Below are positions 18,509-26,390 of a stretch of DNA of 64,000 bases, one piece after another. How positions within the stretch are numbered: position 1 is the first letter of the stretch; each line of letters opens with the position of its first letter. The notes below the pieces were generated by a model. The model made no database searches. It was not told where the DNA came from and saw only the letters and a program-made list of their open reading frames with translations. Position numbers and translations under genes: made by a program. Location: NCBI GenBank assembly GCA_964370775.1, contig CAYJKT010000001.1, forward strand, positions 127,877 to 191,876, given 5' to 3'. The DNA comes from SIG603 sp964370775 (GTDB lineage: Bacteria; Bacillota; Clostridia; Oscillospirales; Acutalibacteraceae).

Positions 18509-18516
18509 ATTGTCAT
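18502..18516. promoter_or_regulatory. 15-bp palindrome, possible RHH operator
   Basis: ATGACAA, one base, TTGTCAT: perfect 7-base arms. It overlaps the -35 element of the RHH gene, the usual position for an autoregulatory operator. Binding is inferred, not shown. Confidence 0.45.
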
Positions 18517-18558
18517 ACAAAATACTATAAAGATAATTAGTTTAAAAGTGGATATTAA

Positions 18559-18587
18559 TTGTCAAGCAATATAGATTATATTATAAA
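18559..18587 (+). promoter_or_regulatory. sigma-A promoter for the truncated DUF6951-like gene
   Basis: TTGTCA (18559-18564), 17 bases, TATAAA (18582-18587), about 90 bases before the start codon at 18675. Confidence 0.55.
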
Positions 18588-18674
18588 CTAAATAAATTTG
18601 TAAAAAACGGTAGAAGAGTAAATCGTTTTATGGTAATATAATTTTATATAAAAAATTTTATGGAGGGAAGAACT

Positions 18675-18860
18675 ATGTCAAAAGTAACAGTAAAAGCTGG
18701 AATATGCAATTTTGTTGCAATGATTGACGCTGTAAAAAACGAAGACACAGAGATGATAGACGTTAAATTTAGAACTACATGCCCTAACTTCAAGCACCTA
18801 GAAGAAGAGGAAATTGAGATTGATGCGCTTGTAGCTTGTTATTTTTTCACTTATATATAA
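18675..18860 (+). pseudogene. truncated DUF6951-like protein
   Basis: The first 50 residues (SKVTVKAGICNFVAMIDAV ... RTTCPNFKHLEEEEIEIDAL) resemble the N-terminal half of the small cysteine-containing DUF6951 family, which as I remember it is about 100 residues long. Here the frame ends after 61 residues with an unrelated tail (VACYFFTYI), and no remnant of the second half is visible. GGAGGG at 18662-18667 and a promoter upstream are intact, so it may still be expressed. The break lies exactly at the edge of the mazEF-bPH patch. The family call is from memory of the pattern, moderately sure. Confidence 0.5.
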
Positions 18861-19251
18861 TAAGAGGATTAATTTTTTTTAACGTCGATATGAAGTCATC
18901 GTTATTTTGTAACGAAATCATAACTTCTTGAAGATATGATTCATTGTCTATATATGTTATTTTAAGTCTATCCAAAGATGTAGCGAAGCTTTGTCTTGGG
19001 TCTACCGATTTTTCTATGGATTCAATTTTACTGATATCTATATTCTTATTGTTAATACCTATTTTTATAATAAGTATATTATCTGAAATAGTAACAAAGT
19101 TAGGTAACGTCCAAATAAGTTGAAAAACAATACCCAAAAAACAAAATATCATAACAAATATATCTTTGGCAATACACCCATATATTAACAAAAATAAGAG
19201 GAATATTAATACTACTGGAATAAACGAACCGATTTTACCTTTAAACTTCAT
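18847..19251 (-). CDS. membrane protein with bacterial PH-like (bPH_6/DUF1200) domain
   Basis: A 134-residue protein with two membrane segments at the N-terminus (about 9-27 and 29-50) and a cytoplasmic domain. The stretch ISKIESIEKSVDPRQSFATS followed by LDRLKITY is characteristic of the bPH_6 (DUF1200) domain, where the pattern is I..I..T..P.SS.A.SLDRL.I.Y. Function of the family is unknown. It starts 15 bases after the mazF stop with AAGGTGTGA in front, so it is the third gene of the mazEF operon, and its 3' end overlaps the truncated gene at 18675-18860. Confidence 0.75.
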   Translation of the reverse strand: MKFKGKIGSFIPVVLIFLLFLLIYGCIAKDIFVMIFCFLGIVFQLIWTLPNFVTISDNILIIKIGINNKNIDISKIESIEKSVDPRQSFATSLDRLKITYIDNESYLQEVMISLQNNDDFISTLKKINPLIIYK

Positions 19252-19265
19252 GTGAAATCACACCT

Positions 19266-19595
19266 TTAGATTATTTCAATTTCAGAAAAAACAATATCAA
19301 TAGCTCTTTTTAGCAAATCGCTAGGAAGTGTCTCGGCAACTTTATACTGTCGCGCTGATAAATCCAGTGCTTTTACGTGTTCACAAAGAATAACCCCAGT
19401 AGTAACAGTTCTCTCATCAAGTGGAATGTGTAGAGGGAAATTATTATTTGTGTTTGTAATAGGGCATACAATGGTTAAATTTGTCTTTTGATTAAAAAAG
19501 TTATTACTTAGTACAACTGCTGGTCTATATCCTGCCTGTTCATGACCTGACTGAGGGTTAAAGTTCACTTTAATTATATCGCCTTGTTTTACCAT
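19266..19595 (-). CDS. mazF: MazF/PemK-family toxin (mRNA interferase)
   Basis: Type II toxin, 109 residues, expected to cut RNA at specific sites. It has the family N-terminus VKQGDIIKVNFNPQSGHEQ with GYRPAVVLSNNFFNQ (about 22-36), VCPITNTNNNFPLHI (about 43-57) and the C-terminal TGVILCEHVKALDLSAR (about 66-82). Its ATG overlaps the mazE stop codon (ATGGTAA), the classical coupled arrangement. It is followed by the PH-domain membrane gene. Confidence 0.93.
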   Translation of the reverse strand: MVKQGDIIKVNFNPQSGHEQAGYRPAVVLSNNFFNQKTNLTIVCPITNTNNNFPLHIPLDERTVTTGVILCEHVKALDLSARQYKVAETLPSDLLKRAIDIVFSEIEII

Positions 19596-19834
19596 ACTTC
19601 ATCACCAACTGGTTCGCCCCAATCAACATTTTGAGGAGTATATTCGCCGTCAAAATTCGCAAAAAGTTCTTTAATATTTTTGCGTTCTTTGTGGACTACT
19701 TTTTCAATTACTAGTTTGCCATTTTGAGCAGTTATTTCAATTTCTTCGTTTTCATTCCACTTTATAGAATCAAGCAAATGTTTTGGTAAACGAATACCTT
19801 GAGAATTACCCCATTTTTGAATATTAGTAGTCAT
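19589..19834 (-). CDS. mazE: MazE-family antitoxin (AbrB-like)
   Basis: Antitoxin of 81 residues. The N-terminal SpoVT/AbrB swapped-hairpin domain reads TTNIQKWGNSQGIRLPKHLL (residues 2-21), then a charged linker and an acidic C-terminus (NFDGEYTPQNVDWGEPVGDE) that would bind the toxin. The frame is open from 19852, but ATG 19834 follows AAGGATGG with correct spacing and matches the family start. The promoter overlaps a 29-bp palindrome, fitting autoregulation by MazE or MazEF. Confidence 0.93.
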   Translation of the reverse strand: MTTNIQKWGNSQGIRLPKHLLDSIKWNENEEIEITAQNGKLVIEKVVHKERKNIKELFANFDGEYTPQNVDWGEPVGDEVW

Positions 19835-19854
19835 AGATAACCATCCTTTCATAG

Positions 19855-19883
19855 AAACAGTATATACATAGTATATACTGTTT
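19855..19883. promoter_or_regulatory. 29-bp palindromic operator of mazEF
   Basis: Perfect 13-base inverted repeat (arms 19855-19867 and 19871-19883, AAACAGTATATAC) with 3-base spacer ATA. It covers the -10 region of the mazE promoter, so binding would block transcription. Confidence 0.7.
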
Positions 19884-19898
19884 TCTTATAAAATGCAA
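19870..19898 (-). promoter_or_regulatory. sigma-A promoter of mazE-mazF-bPH
   Basis: On the minus strand TTGCAT (19893-19898), 17 bases, TATACT (19870-19875). The -10 element lies within the operator palindrome. Confidence 0.7.
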
Positions 19899-19977
19899 CT
19901 TAAATTGAAGAAATACAAAAATTTTACAACTCCAATACTTATATGAAGAAAAAAGAAAGTAAAGATAACTAGCAGAC

Positions 19978-20022
19978 AAAACCTCCAAGTCGGTTGAAAA
20001 ATGCACCGATTTGGAGGTTTTT
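19978..20022. terminator. bidirectional terminator after the ABC exporter operon
   Basis: A 13-base-pair stem (19982-19994 with 20005-20017) with T-run on the + strand (20018-20022) and AAAA upstream, which reads TTTT on the minus strand. It lies 7 bases beyond the stop of the minus-strand ABC gene. Confidence 0.85.
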
Positions 20023-20028
20023 ATTGAA

Positions 20029-21846
20029 TTATGAATTTATCTCTTCGTAGATTTTAGATGTAGCTTCGCTCTCGAACTGCTTTTTATAAAGTTCTGAGTA
20101 ATAACCCTTGCTTTTTAGAAGCTCTTGATGAGTTCCACGCTCTATTATCTTACCATTTTTAACAACTAAAATAATATCAGCTTTTCTAATAGTAGACAAT
20201 CTGTGTGCTATCAAGAAAGATGTTCTGCTTCCAAGCAAAGTGTCAATCGCTTCTTGAATAAGTTCCTCTGTTTTTGTGTCTATAGAAGCAGTTGCCTCGT
20301 CCAAAACGAATATTTTAGGGTTAGCAAGAACTGCTCTCGCAAAGGAAATCAACTGTTTTTCACCTGTTGAAAGCTGGTCGCCACCCTCGCCAACATAACT
20401 TTTGTATCCGTCTTTCATTCTCATAATGCTGTCATGTGCACTAACAATTTTAGCAGCTTCAATAACTTCATCATCAGTCGCATTCAGCCTACCATAACGA
20501 ATGTTATCCATAATTGAGCCAGAGAACAAATGAGGCGTTTGCAAAACGTAACCTATATTGCTGTGAAGCCACAAAGTGCTTCTCTCTTTGTAATCTTTGC
20601 CGTCAATCAGCACTCTACCTCCTGTAGGCTCAAAAAATCTGCACGCAAGGTTAACAAGTGTAGATTTACCAGCGCCAGTTTCACCAACAATAGCGACAGT
20701 AGTACCAGCTGGTACGTCAAGGTTAAAGTTTTCAAGCACATTTTCAGTTCCGTCAGAGTACATAAAGGTTACGTCGTCAAACTTAATGTCACCTTTAAGC
20801 TCTTCCCAATTTTCTGTTTTAGGGTCAAAACATGTGCCGTACTTCGCTGTAACTTCCTCACTGTCTTTAATTTGAGGCTCTAAGTCAAGCAAAGCATTAC
20901 AACGCTCCACATTAACTTGTGTTGCAACAAAGTTGGAAAGCGTGTTTGCAAGCTGTTGAACAGGTCCTGCAATAACAAGTGCGTAGTTAACAAATGCTGT
21001 AAGTTTCCAAAGTTCAATATCTCCTAAAATAACTCTGCTACCACCTGAATTAATTATTATAGCAACAGCTAGAGAAGTAAAAGTAGCGATAATTGGAATG
21101 TAAAAAGCGTTTAGCTTAACTGCGTGTATCGATTTGCGACGCATTTCTCCACTAACATTTTTGAAGTTACCAAGATTTTTGTCCTCTATAACTAGGGTTT
21201 TAGATGTCTTAGCACCAGAAATTCCCTCGTTAAAATGCCTTGTAATCTCTGCGTTGACAGCTCTTACGTCTCGGTTAACAACAATAATCTTCTTTTGGAA
21301 TAAATAAGTGATAACCGCTATAAAAGGTATGATTGCAATGATTAATAAAGCAAGTTGAATGTCGATTAAACACATAGCTATAATATAACCGATTATAGAA
21401 GCAGAAGACCATGCGATGTCTACAATAGCCCAAGCAACCATCTCGCCAATTCTCATGGTGTCGCTCATAACTCTAGCGACAATAACACCAACAGGAGTGG
21501 TGTTGTAGTAGTCAAATCCTAGTGTTTGCAAGTGGTTAAACATAGTTTTACGTAAGTCTCCACCAACTCGCATCTCAACAGCAATGGCATTTTTAGCCAT
21601 TATATAAGTGTTAAAACTTTGAATAAGCATAGCGCCTATTCCCACCAAAGCAAAAAGTAAAAGTCCGTCAGTTGTGCCTGGTTCAATAAAAGTATCAACC
21701 GCAAAGGCACTAAACAGTGGAATAAAAACATCAATAGCAGATGACATAAGCATACATATAACAAGTACGATTATTTTTGACTTATGCTTTTTTATTAGAG
21801 GGAAAATTTTAGACCATGCCATAACAAATTTTGGTTTGTTTTTCAT
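20029..21846 (-). CDS. ABC exporter half-transporter, canonical Walker B subunit
   Basis: Fusion of a six-helix membrane domain (about 1-320) and an ATPase domain, 605 residues. Walker A is GETGAGKST, Walker B ends in FVLDEATASIDT with the catalytic Glu, and the H-loop is in SFLIAHRLSTIRK. The signature is STGEKQ instead of SGGQ. ATG 21846 follows GGAGGTAAC; the open frame further upstream has no such site. It lies 10 bases after its partner gene, together forming a heterodimeric multidrug or lipid exporter of the LmrCD/BmrCD kind. Substrate unknown. Confidence 0.93.
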   Translation of the reverse strand: MKNKPKFVMAWSKIFPLIKKHKSKIIVLVICMLMSSAIDVFIPLFSAFAVDTFIEPGTTDGLLLFALVGIGAMLIQSFNTYIMAKNAIAVEMRVGGDLRKTMFNHLQTLGFDYYNTTPVGVIVARVMSDTMRIGEMVAWAIVDIAWSSASIIGYIIAMCLIDIQLALLIIAIIPFIAVITYLFQKKIIVVNRDVRAVNAEITRHFNEGISGAKTSKTLVIEDKNLGNFKNVSGEMRRKSIHAVKLNAFYIPIIATFTSLAVAIIINSGGSRVILGDIELWKLTAFVNYALVIAGPVQQLANTLSNFVATQVNVERCNALLDLEPQIKDSEEVTAKYGTCFDPKTENWEELKGDIKFDDVTFMYSDGTENVLENFNLDVPAGTTVAIVGETGAGKSTLVNLACRFFEPTGGRVLIDGKDYKERSTLWLHSNIGYVLQTPHLFSGSIMDNIRYGRLNATDDEVIEAAKIVSAHDSIMRMKDGYKSYVGEGGDQLSTGEKQLISFARAVLANPKIFVLDEATASIDTKTEELIQEAIDTLLGSRTSFLIAHRLSTIRKADIILVVKNGKIIERGTHQELLKSKGYYSELYKKQFESEATSKIYEEINS

Positions 21847-21856
21847 GTTACCTCCA

Positions 21857-23653
21857 TTACACATCTTTAGAACGCTGACTGTCATATATCATTTTATATA
21901 TACCGTCAGTTTTAATAAGTTCACTATGTGTTCCTTGCTGTGCGATTTTACCTTTATCCATAACAATGATTTTATCAGCATTCATTATAGTTGTAATTCT
22001 GTGCGCAATTATGATAGTTGTACCTTTAACATGATTGTTAATTGCATCACGAATTTTAGCATCGGTTTCCATATCGACAGCAGATAGTGAGTCGTCGAAT
22101 ATTTTGATAGGTGAATTTTGCATTAACATTCTAGCGATTGCAACACGTTGCTTTTGACCACCAGATATTGTAACGCCACGTTCACCAATTTGGGTGTCGT
22201 AACCCTCTGCAAAGTTCACAATTGTATCATCTATAACTGCGATTTTTGCATACTTACGAACATCTTCAAGCTGAACGGTTCTTGCAGTGTCGCCAATGTT
22301 GTGCATAAAGCTTTTAGAGAACAAGAATGGTTCTTGCAAAACAATACCAATATTTTTACGCAAGTCGTCAAGGCTTAAATCTCTAATGTCAGTGCCTCCG
22401 ATAGTGATACTACCATTTTCTCTAGGCAATTCATAAAGTCTGTCTAACAGATACATAAGTGTTGTTTTACCACTGCCAGTTGCACCTAAAATTCCAAGAG
22501 TAGTTCCACCTTTAACAGTGAAGTTAATATCTGTCAAAGTCTCTCTTGTTTCAGTGTAACTAAAGTTAACGTTTTTAAATTCAATATCGCCGTTCATATT
22601 AGTTTTAACAGGCTTTTCACAGTCTTTTTCAGTCTCTGCATTTAAAATCTCAAATATTCTAGTTGAGCTTATTGAGGTTTTACTAAGCTCTGCAATAACT
22701 CTACCAAGTTGCCTAACAGGCCAAATTAACATAAAGTTATATGACACAAACGCCAAAAATTCACCAAGGGTAATAGTGCCATTAACAGCTAAAATAGTAC
22801 CCACGGATATAATAAGTATAATTTGAAGCGAACCGATTAAATCGCCTACACCCCAGTTTAAACCCAAAACTTTGCCTTGTTTTTCCCAAAGTTTGATGTA
22901 CTCAGCATTAGTTTTTTCGAACTTGTCACGTTCGTAACGCTCTCTGCCGAATGCTCTAACAACTCTAACTCCAGTGAAGTTTTCTTGAGCAACAGATGTC
23001 AAAGCGCCCTCGGTTTCGTCTATAGTTAAATAAGCTTTTGCAACAATTTTGTAAAATAATAGATTAACTGCTAATGACACAGGTATAAACGCAAAAGCAA
23101 TTAAAGAAAGAGTCGTGTTCATTGGGAACATAAGTGCTAAAGCAATTACAATTAAAGACACAGTTTTAAGTAATGCTTGCATTTGGTCGTTCATAAAAGC
23201 CTTGATAGCTTCTACGTCCATTGTACAACGTTGAATTATATCACCTGTTTGGTGATTAGTGTGCCAGTTGTATGGCAGTTTTTGGATATGCCCAAAAAGT
23301 CTGTTGCGTATTCTTCTAATCGTTCCCTCACAAGATACTGCGAGAAAGTACCTTGATGTGAAGTCGGACACTGCCGACAGCAACGCTAGGGATAAAGAAG
23401 CGATAGCACAGATAAATAGATTTTGCCTTATAAATTCTCGTCCACCAAAGTTTTCGATAATCTCCACAATAAAATTAGGCAGTGCAAATGGCTCTGACCC
23501 TATAACAGAGTCAACAGTTACACGTATTACTTGAGGAGTTAGATAACTTAGTAGGACAGATAAAATTACGGCAGAAAAGGATATTATAAATGTCGCCCTA
23601 AAACCTTTAGTCATAGGGAAAAAATCTATAATCGTAAATTTTGTTTTTTTCAT
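21857..23653 (-). CDS. ABC exporter half-transporter, degenerate Walker B subunit
   Basis: Membrane domain plus ATPase, 598 residues. Walker A GATGSGKTT, a canonical signature ISGGQKQR, but Walker B ends in IKIFDDSLSAVDM, with Asp where the catalytic Glu is expected. The partner has a good Glu and a weak signature, so one of the two composite ATP sites is degenerate, as in known heterodimeric exporters. ATG 23653 follows GGGAGGAAAT. First gene of the two-gene operon with the promoter at 23694-23722. Confidence 0.93.
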   Translation of the reverse strand: MKKTKFTIIDFFPMTKGFRATFIISFSAVILSVLLSYLTPQVIRVTVDSVIGSEPFALPNFIVEIIENFGGREFIRQNLFICAIASLSLALLSAVSDFTSRYFLAVSCEGTIRRIRNRLFGHIQKLPYNWHTNHQTGDIIQRCTMDVEAIKAFMNDQMQALLKTVSLIVIALALMFPMNTTLSLIAFAFIPVSLAVNLLFYKIVAKAYLTIDETEGALTSVAQENFTGVRVVRAFGRERYERDKFEKTNAEYIKLWEKQGKVLGLNWGVGDLIGSLQIILIISVGTILAVNGTITLGEFLAFVSYNFMLIWPVRQLGRVIAELSKTSISSTRIFEILNAETEKDCEKPVKTNMNGDIEFKNVNFSYTETRETLTDINFTVKGGTTLGILGATGSGKTTLMYLLDRLYELPRENGSITIGGTDIRDLSLDDLRKNIGIVLQEPFLFSKSFMHNIGDTARTVQLEDVRKYAKIAVIDDTIVNFAEGYDTQIGERGVTISGGQKQRVAIARMLMQNSPIKIFDDSLSAVDMETDAKIRDAINNHVKGTTIIIAHRITTIMNADKIIVMDKGKIAQQGTHSELIKTDGIYKMIYDSQRSKDV

Positions 23654-23693
23654 ATTTCCTCCCATTTTTTCTTTGCATAAACCAACCTAATTC

Positions 23694-23722
23694 ATTATTG
23701 CATTAACGAAGAAAAAAGTCAA
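23694..23722 (-). promoter_or_regulatory. sigma-A promoter of the ABC exporter operon
   Basis: Minus strand: TTGACT (23717-23722), 17 bases, AATAAT (23694-23699), about 40 bases before the start codon at 23653. Confidence 0.65.
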
Positions 23723-23823
23723 TCATTATATAGATATTTAATATTTTTTTATTAATCTCTTGTGTTTTTATTAATAATTGTTTATACTGATATAAAGTAG
23801 TTAAATTAGAAAGTAGGTTAGAT

Positions 23824-24528
23824 ATGGAAAATATAAGAAAATTATCTAAAATAGAGCGTACTCGTATATGGTATGCTAATAGAGTTAAACTTAAACTGCC
23901 TAAATATAGTTTAGGCGAAGAAATATTTTCAGCAGTTGTACATGGAGTATCAGCACTTTTTGCAGTAACAGCACTGGTTTTATTGCTAGTGTTTTGTAAT
24001 AAAGACTGGGTAACTGTTAGCACAGTGTCTGTTTTTGGTGGAACTATGATAATATTATACACAGTTTCTACCCTTTACCACGCACTTAATGTTAACAAAG
24101 CAAAAAAAGTTTTTCAAATACTCGACCACAACTCAATATTTTTGTTGATAGCCGGAACTTACACACCTATCACAGGGCTTGCAATTGGTGGCACAAAAGG
24201 TTTAGTTATTCTTTGTGTTATTTGGGCATCGGCTACTTTAGGGATAGTGCTTAACAGCATAGACATGAAAAAGTTCTCTAAATTCTCTATGATATGCTAT
24301 GTTGCAATGGGTTGGGGAATTGTTTTTGTTATGAAAGACTTTATTGCAAACACAAACTTTTTAGCAGTCTTATTCTTAATGTTAGGTGGCGTTTGCTATA
24401 CAGGTGGTTTAGCGTTCTATAAAGCTGGCAAAAAAATTGCATATATGCACTCTATATGGCACTTCTTTGTGTTGGGAGGCAGTGTGTTCCACACTTTATC
24501 AATAGCTCAGTTTACAGTATTTTTATAA
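23824..24528 (+). CDS. hemolysin III / PAQR-family membrane protein
   Basis: A 234-residue protein with about seven membrane segments. Family motifs: LGEEIFSAVVHGVSALFAV near the N-terminus with the conserved His, YTVSTLYHAL (about 79-88), LDHNSIFLLIAGTYTPI (about 102-118), and the C-terminal MHSIWHFFVLGGSVFH with conserved His residues that in PAQR relatives bind metal. Bacterial members are linked to membrane lipid or energetics homeostasis; the hemolysin name is historical. It is divergent from the ABC exporter and followed by a strong terminator. Confidence 0.92.
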   Translation: MENIRKLSKIERTRIWYANRVKLKLPKYSLGEEIFSAVVHGVSALFAVTALVLLLVFCNKDWVTVSTVSVFGGTMIILYTVSTLYHALNVNKAKKVFQILDHNSIFLLIAGTYTPITGLAIGGTKGLVILCVIWASATLGIVLNSIDMKKFSKFSMICYVAMGWGIVFVMKDFIANTNFLAVLFLMLGGVCYTGGLAFYKAGKKIAYMHSIWHFFVLGGSVFHTLSIAQFTVFL

Positions 24529-24546
24529 TTAAACATAAAAACCTTT

Positions 24547-24578
24547 GTCCTTAACTATATATAGTTAAGGACTTTTTT
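24547..24578 (+). terminator. terminator after the hemolysin III gene
   Basis: A 26-base perfect palindrome (24547-24572, GTCCTTAACTATA arm) followed by six T. Confidence 0.85.
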
Positions 24579-24592
24579 ATGGGGTATTATTT

Positions 24593-25843
24593 ATGTATAT
24601 AATTAAAGAGATACTTTGGGGATACCATGTACTTGTGCTGATTTTTTTAATAGGTGTTAAAATTAGCATAGATACAAGATTTTTTCAAGTGAGACGTTTT
24701 TTTTCTTGGTTAAAATTTTCTGTTAATGGAGATAAATCAGAGGGTGGTATATCAGCTTTTCAAGCACTTTCTACAGCACTTGCTGGGTCTATCGGTGCTG
24801 GTAATATTGTTGGAGTTGGACTCGCAATTAGCGTAGGTGGCGCTGGTTCGATTTTTTGGATGTGGTTAACATCAATTTTTAGCATGATGACTGTTTTTGC
24901 AGAAGTTGTACTTGCGACTGTATATAAAAAAGAGGGTAAACCTGGGGCGATAGCGTATATCTCTAGGATTGGCAAAGGGAAAGTACTTCCATTTATTTAT
25001 GGAATTGGTTTGGTGTGTTCGTCACTCGCTATGGGTAACATGGCACAATCAAACGCTTTTGCTGTGTCTGCTAATAATTTAGGCATACCGATGTGGGTAT
25101 CAGGTATAGCATTAGCTGTGTCGCTGGTTTTTATATCAAAAGGTGGAATAAGCTGTGCTGTGAAATTCACGGAAAAACTAGTGCCGGTGATGACAGTATT
25201 CTTTATGGTTTTTAGCATTAGCTTACTGACTATCAACAGGCAAAACATACCATTAGTTTTTAACGAGATAATGGAGGGTGCGTTTTCTGTTAAAGCCGGT
25301 CTTGGTGGTGGAATGTATATTGCTGTGAAAACAGGAATATCAAGAGCAGTGTTTACAAACGAAGCTGGACTTGGCATATCCTCGATAGCTTTTGCGAATG
25401 TGAAAAAAACAAGTGCTATAAAACTTGGCTATCTTGGTATTTTTCAAGTGTTTATGGATACAACAGTTATGTGCACTATAACGGCATTTTGCATTTTGTG
25501 TGCAACTGATTTAAGACAAGGTGACGCTCTTGCGTTTATTGCATTTGAGAATACCTATGGAGATTTAGGTTTGATATTCATAAACATTTGCACGATGCTT
25601 TTTGCATTTGCTACCCTAACTGCAACTTCATATTATGGCAAAGAGGGATTGAGGTATTTATCTAAAAATAAACTTACTAAATATTATCCATATTTTTTTG
25701 GGTTTGCAGCTTTTGTAGGCTGCAACATGACAGTAGGCGCTGTTTTTGAGATTAGCGATGCATTAAACGGTTTACTTGCAATACCCAATTTGATAGCTTT
25801 ATCTATGTTTTTGAAAAGGGTTGTTAGTATTACAAAAAAATAA
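24593..25843 (+). CDS. alanine/glycine:cation symporter (AGCS family)
   Basis: Sodium-coupled amino-acid transporter, 416 residues and about ten membrane segments. The AGCS hallmark is clear: STALAGSIGAGNIVGVGLAI (about 61-80), then GAGSIFWMWLTS and, further on, VKTGISRAVFTNEAGLG (about 245-261). At 416 residues it is slightly shorter than the usual 440-480, with a short C-terminus. A GGGG site at 24581-24584 precedes the ATG. It stands alone, so alanine or glycine is a family-level inference. Confidence 0.92.
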   Translation: MYIIKEILWGYHVLVLIFLIGVKISIDTRFFQVRRFFSWLKFSVNGDKSEGGISAFQALSTALAGSIGAGNIVGVGLAISVGGAGSIFWMWLTSIFSMMTVFAEVVLATVYKKEGKPGAIAYISRIGKGKVLPFIYGIGLVCSSLAMGNMAQSNAFAVSANNLGIPMWVSGIALAVSLVFISKGGISCAVKFTEKLVPVMTVFFMVFSISLLTINRQNIPLVFNEIMEGAFSVKAGLGGGMYIAVKTGISRAVFTNEAGLGISSIAFANVKKTSAIKLGYLGIFQVFMDTTVMCTITAFCILCATDLRQGDALAFIAFENTYGDLGLIFINICTMLFAFATLTATSYYGKEGLRYLSKNKLTKYYPYFFGFAAFVGCNMTVGAVFEISDALNGLLAIPNLIALSMFLKRVVSITKK

Positions 25844-25930
25844 TTACTAAAAATTACAATATATTGTAGATTTTTTTGAATTTATATGTTAATATATATC
25901 TATAGTAATTATTTGAACAATGAGGAGGAT

Positions 25931-26047
25931 ATTAGTTTGAAACAAGTTTCAAACTAATAAAACTAAAATTAATAATACTCTTATCATTCCTTATGCTTCG
26001 CATGATAAGAGCCTCTCATTTAATTAAATTTTGTGCCGATGCGAAGC
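25931..26047 (+). promoter_or_regulatory. structured darA leader with competing hairpins
   Basis: Three complementary pairs fill this leader: 25931-25943 with 25946-25958; 25978-25987 with 26002-26011; and 25995-26003 with 26039-26047. The second and third share bases 26002-26003 and lie across each other, so they should exclude one another. The last ends just before the darA ribosome binding site at 26056-26059. No T-run follows any of them. Regulation of translation is an inference. Confidence 0.45.
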
Positions 26048-26066
26048 GGCGGAATGGAGTATTAAT

Positions 26067-26390
26067 ATGAAATTGATTTTGGCTATAGTAAGTAATGATG
26101 ATAGTAATGCCGTGTCTACATCTTTGACTAAAGGTGGTTTTCAAGTTACAAAACTTGCAACAACAGGTGGGTTTTTAATGGCTGGTAACACAACTTTTAT
26201 TTCTGGCGTTGATGACGAGAAGGTTGACGATGTTATTGCGTTAATATCTAAACATTCTAGCCGTAGAACACAAATTGTTCCGTCTACTTCTACTATGGAT
26301 ATCGGTATGTATTCTTCATATCCTGTTGAGGTTACAGTAGGTGGTTCAACAATCTTTGTATTAGACGTTGACAGATTTGAAAAGGTATAA
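26067..26390 (+). CDS. darA: cyclic di-AMP receptor, PII-like (DarA/PstA)
   Basis: Small trimeric PII-like protein (107 residues, YaaQ in Bacillus) that binds c-di-AMP. Motifs: MKLILAIVSNDDSNAVST, LTKGGFQVTKLATTGGFL (about 20-37) with the loop GNTTFISGVDDEKVD, and a C-terminal strand GGSTIFVLDVDRFEKV. The frame is open further upstream, but ATG 26067 follows TGGAG at 26055-26059 and gives the family start. It overlaps the next gene holB by one base, the order seen in Bacillus (yaaQ-holB-yaaT-yabB-yabC). Confidence 0.95.
   Translation: MKLILAIVSNDDSNAVSTSLTKGGFQVTKLATTGGFLMAGNTTFISGVDDEKVDDVIALISKHSSRRTQIVPSTSTMDIGMYSSYPVEVTVGGSTIFVLDVDRFEKV

Noticed and set aside
19824..20006. Minus-strand frame of 60 codons between the ABC exporter and mazE
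   Set aside because: It runs through the terminator at 19978-20022 and the mazEF operator and has no recognisable pattern.
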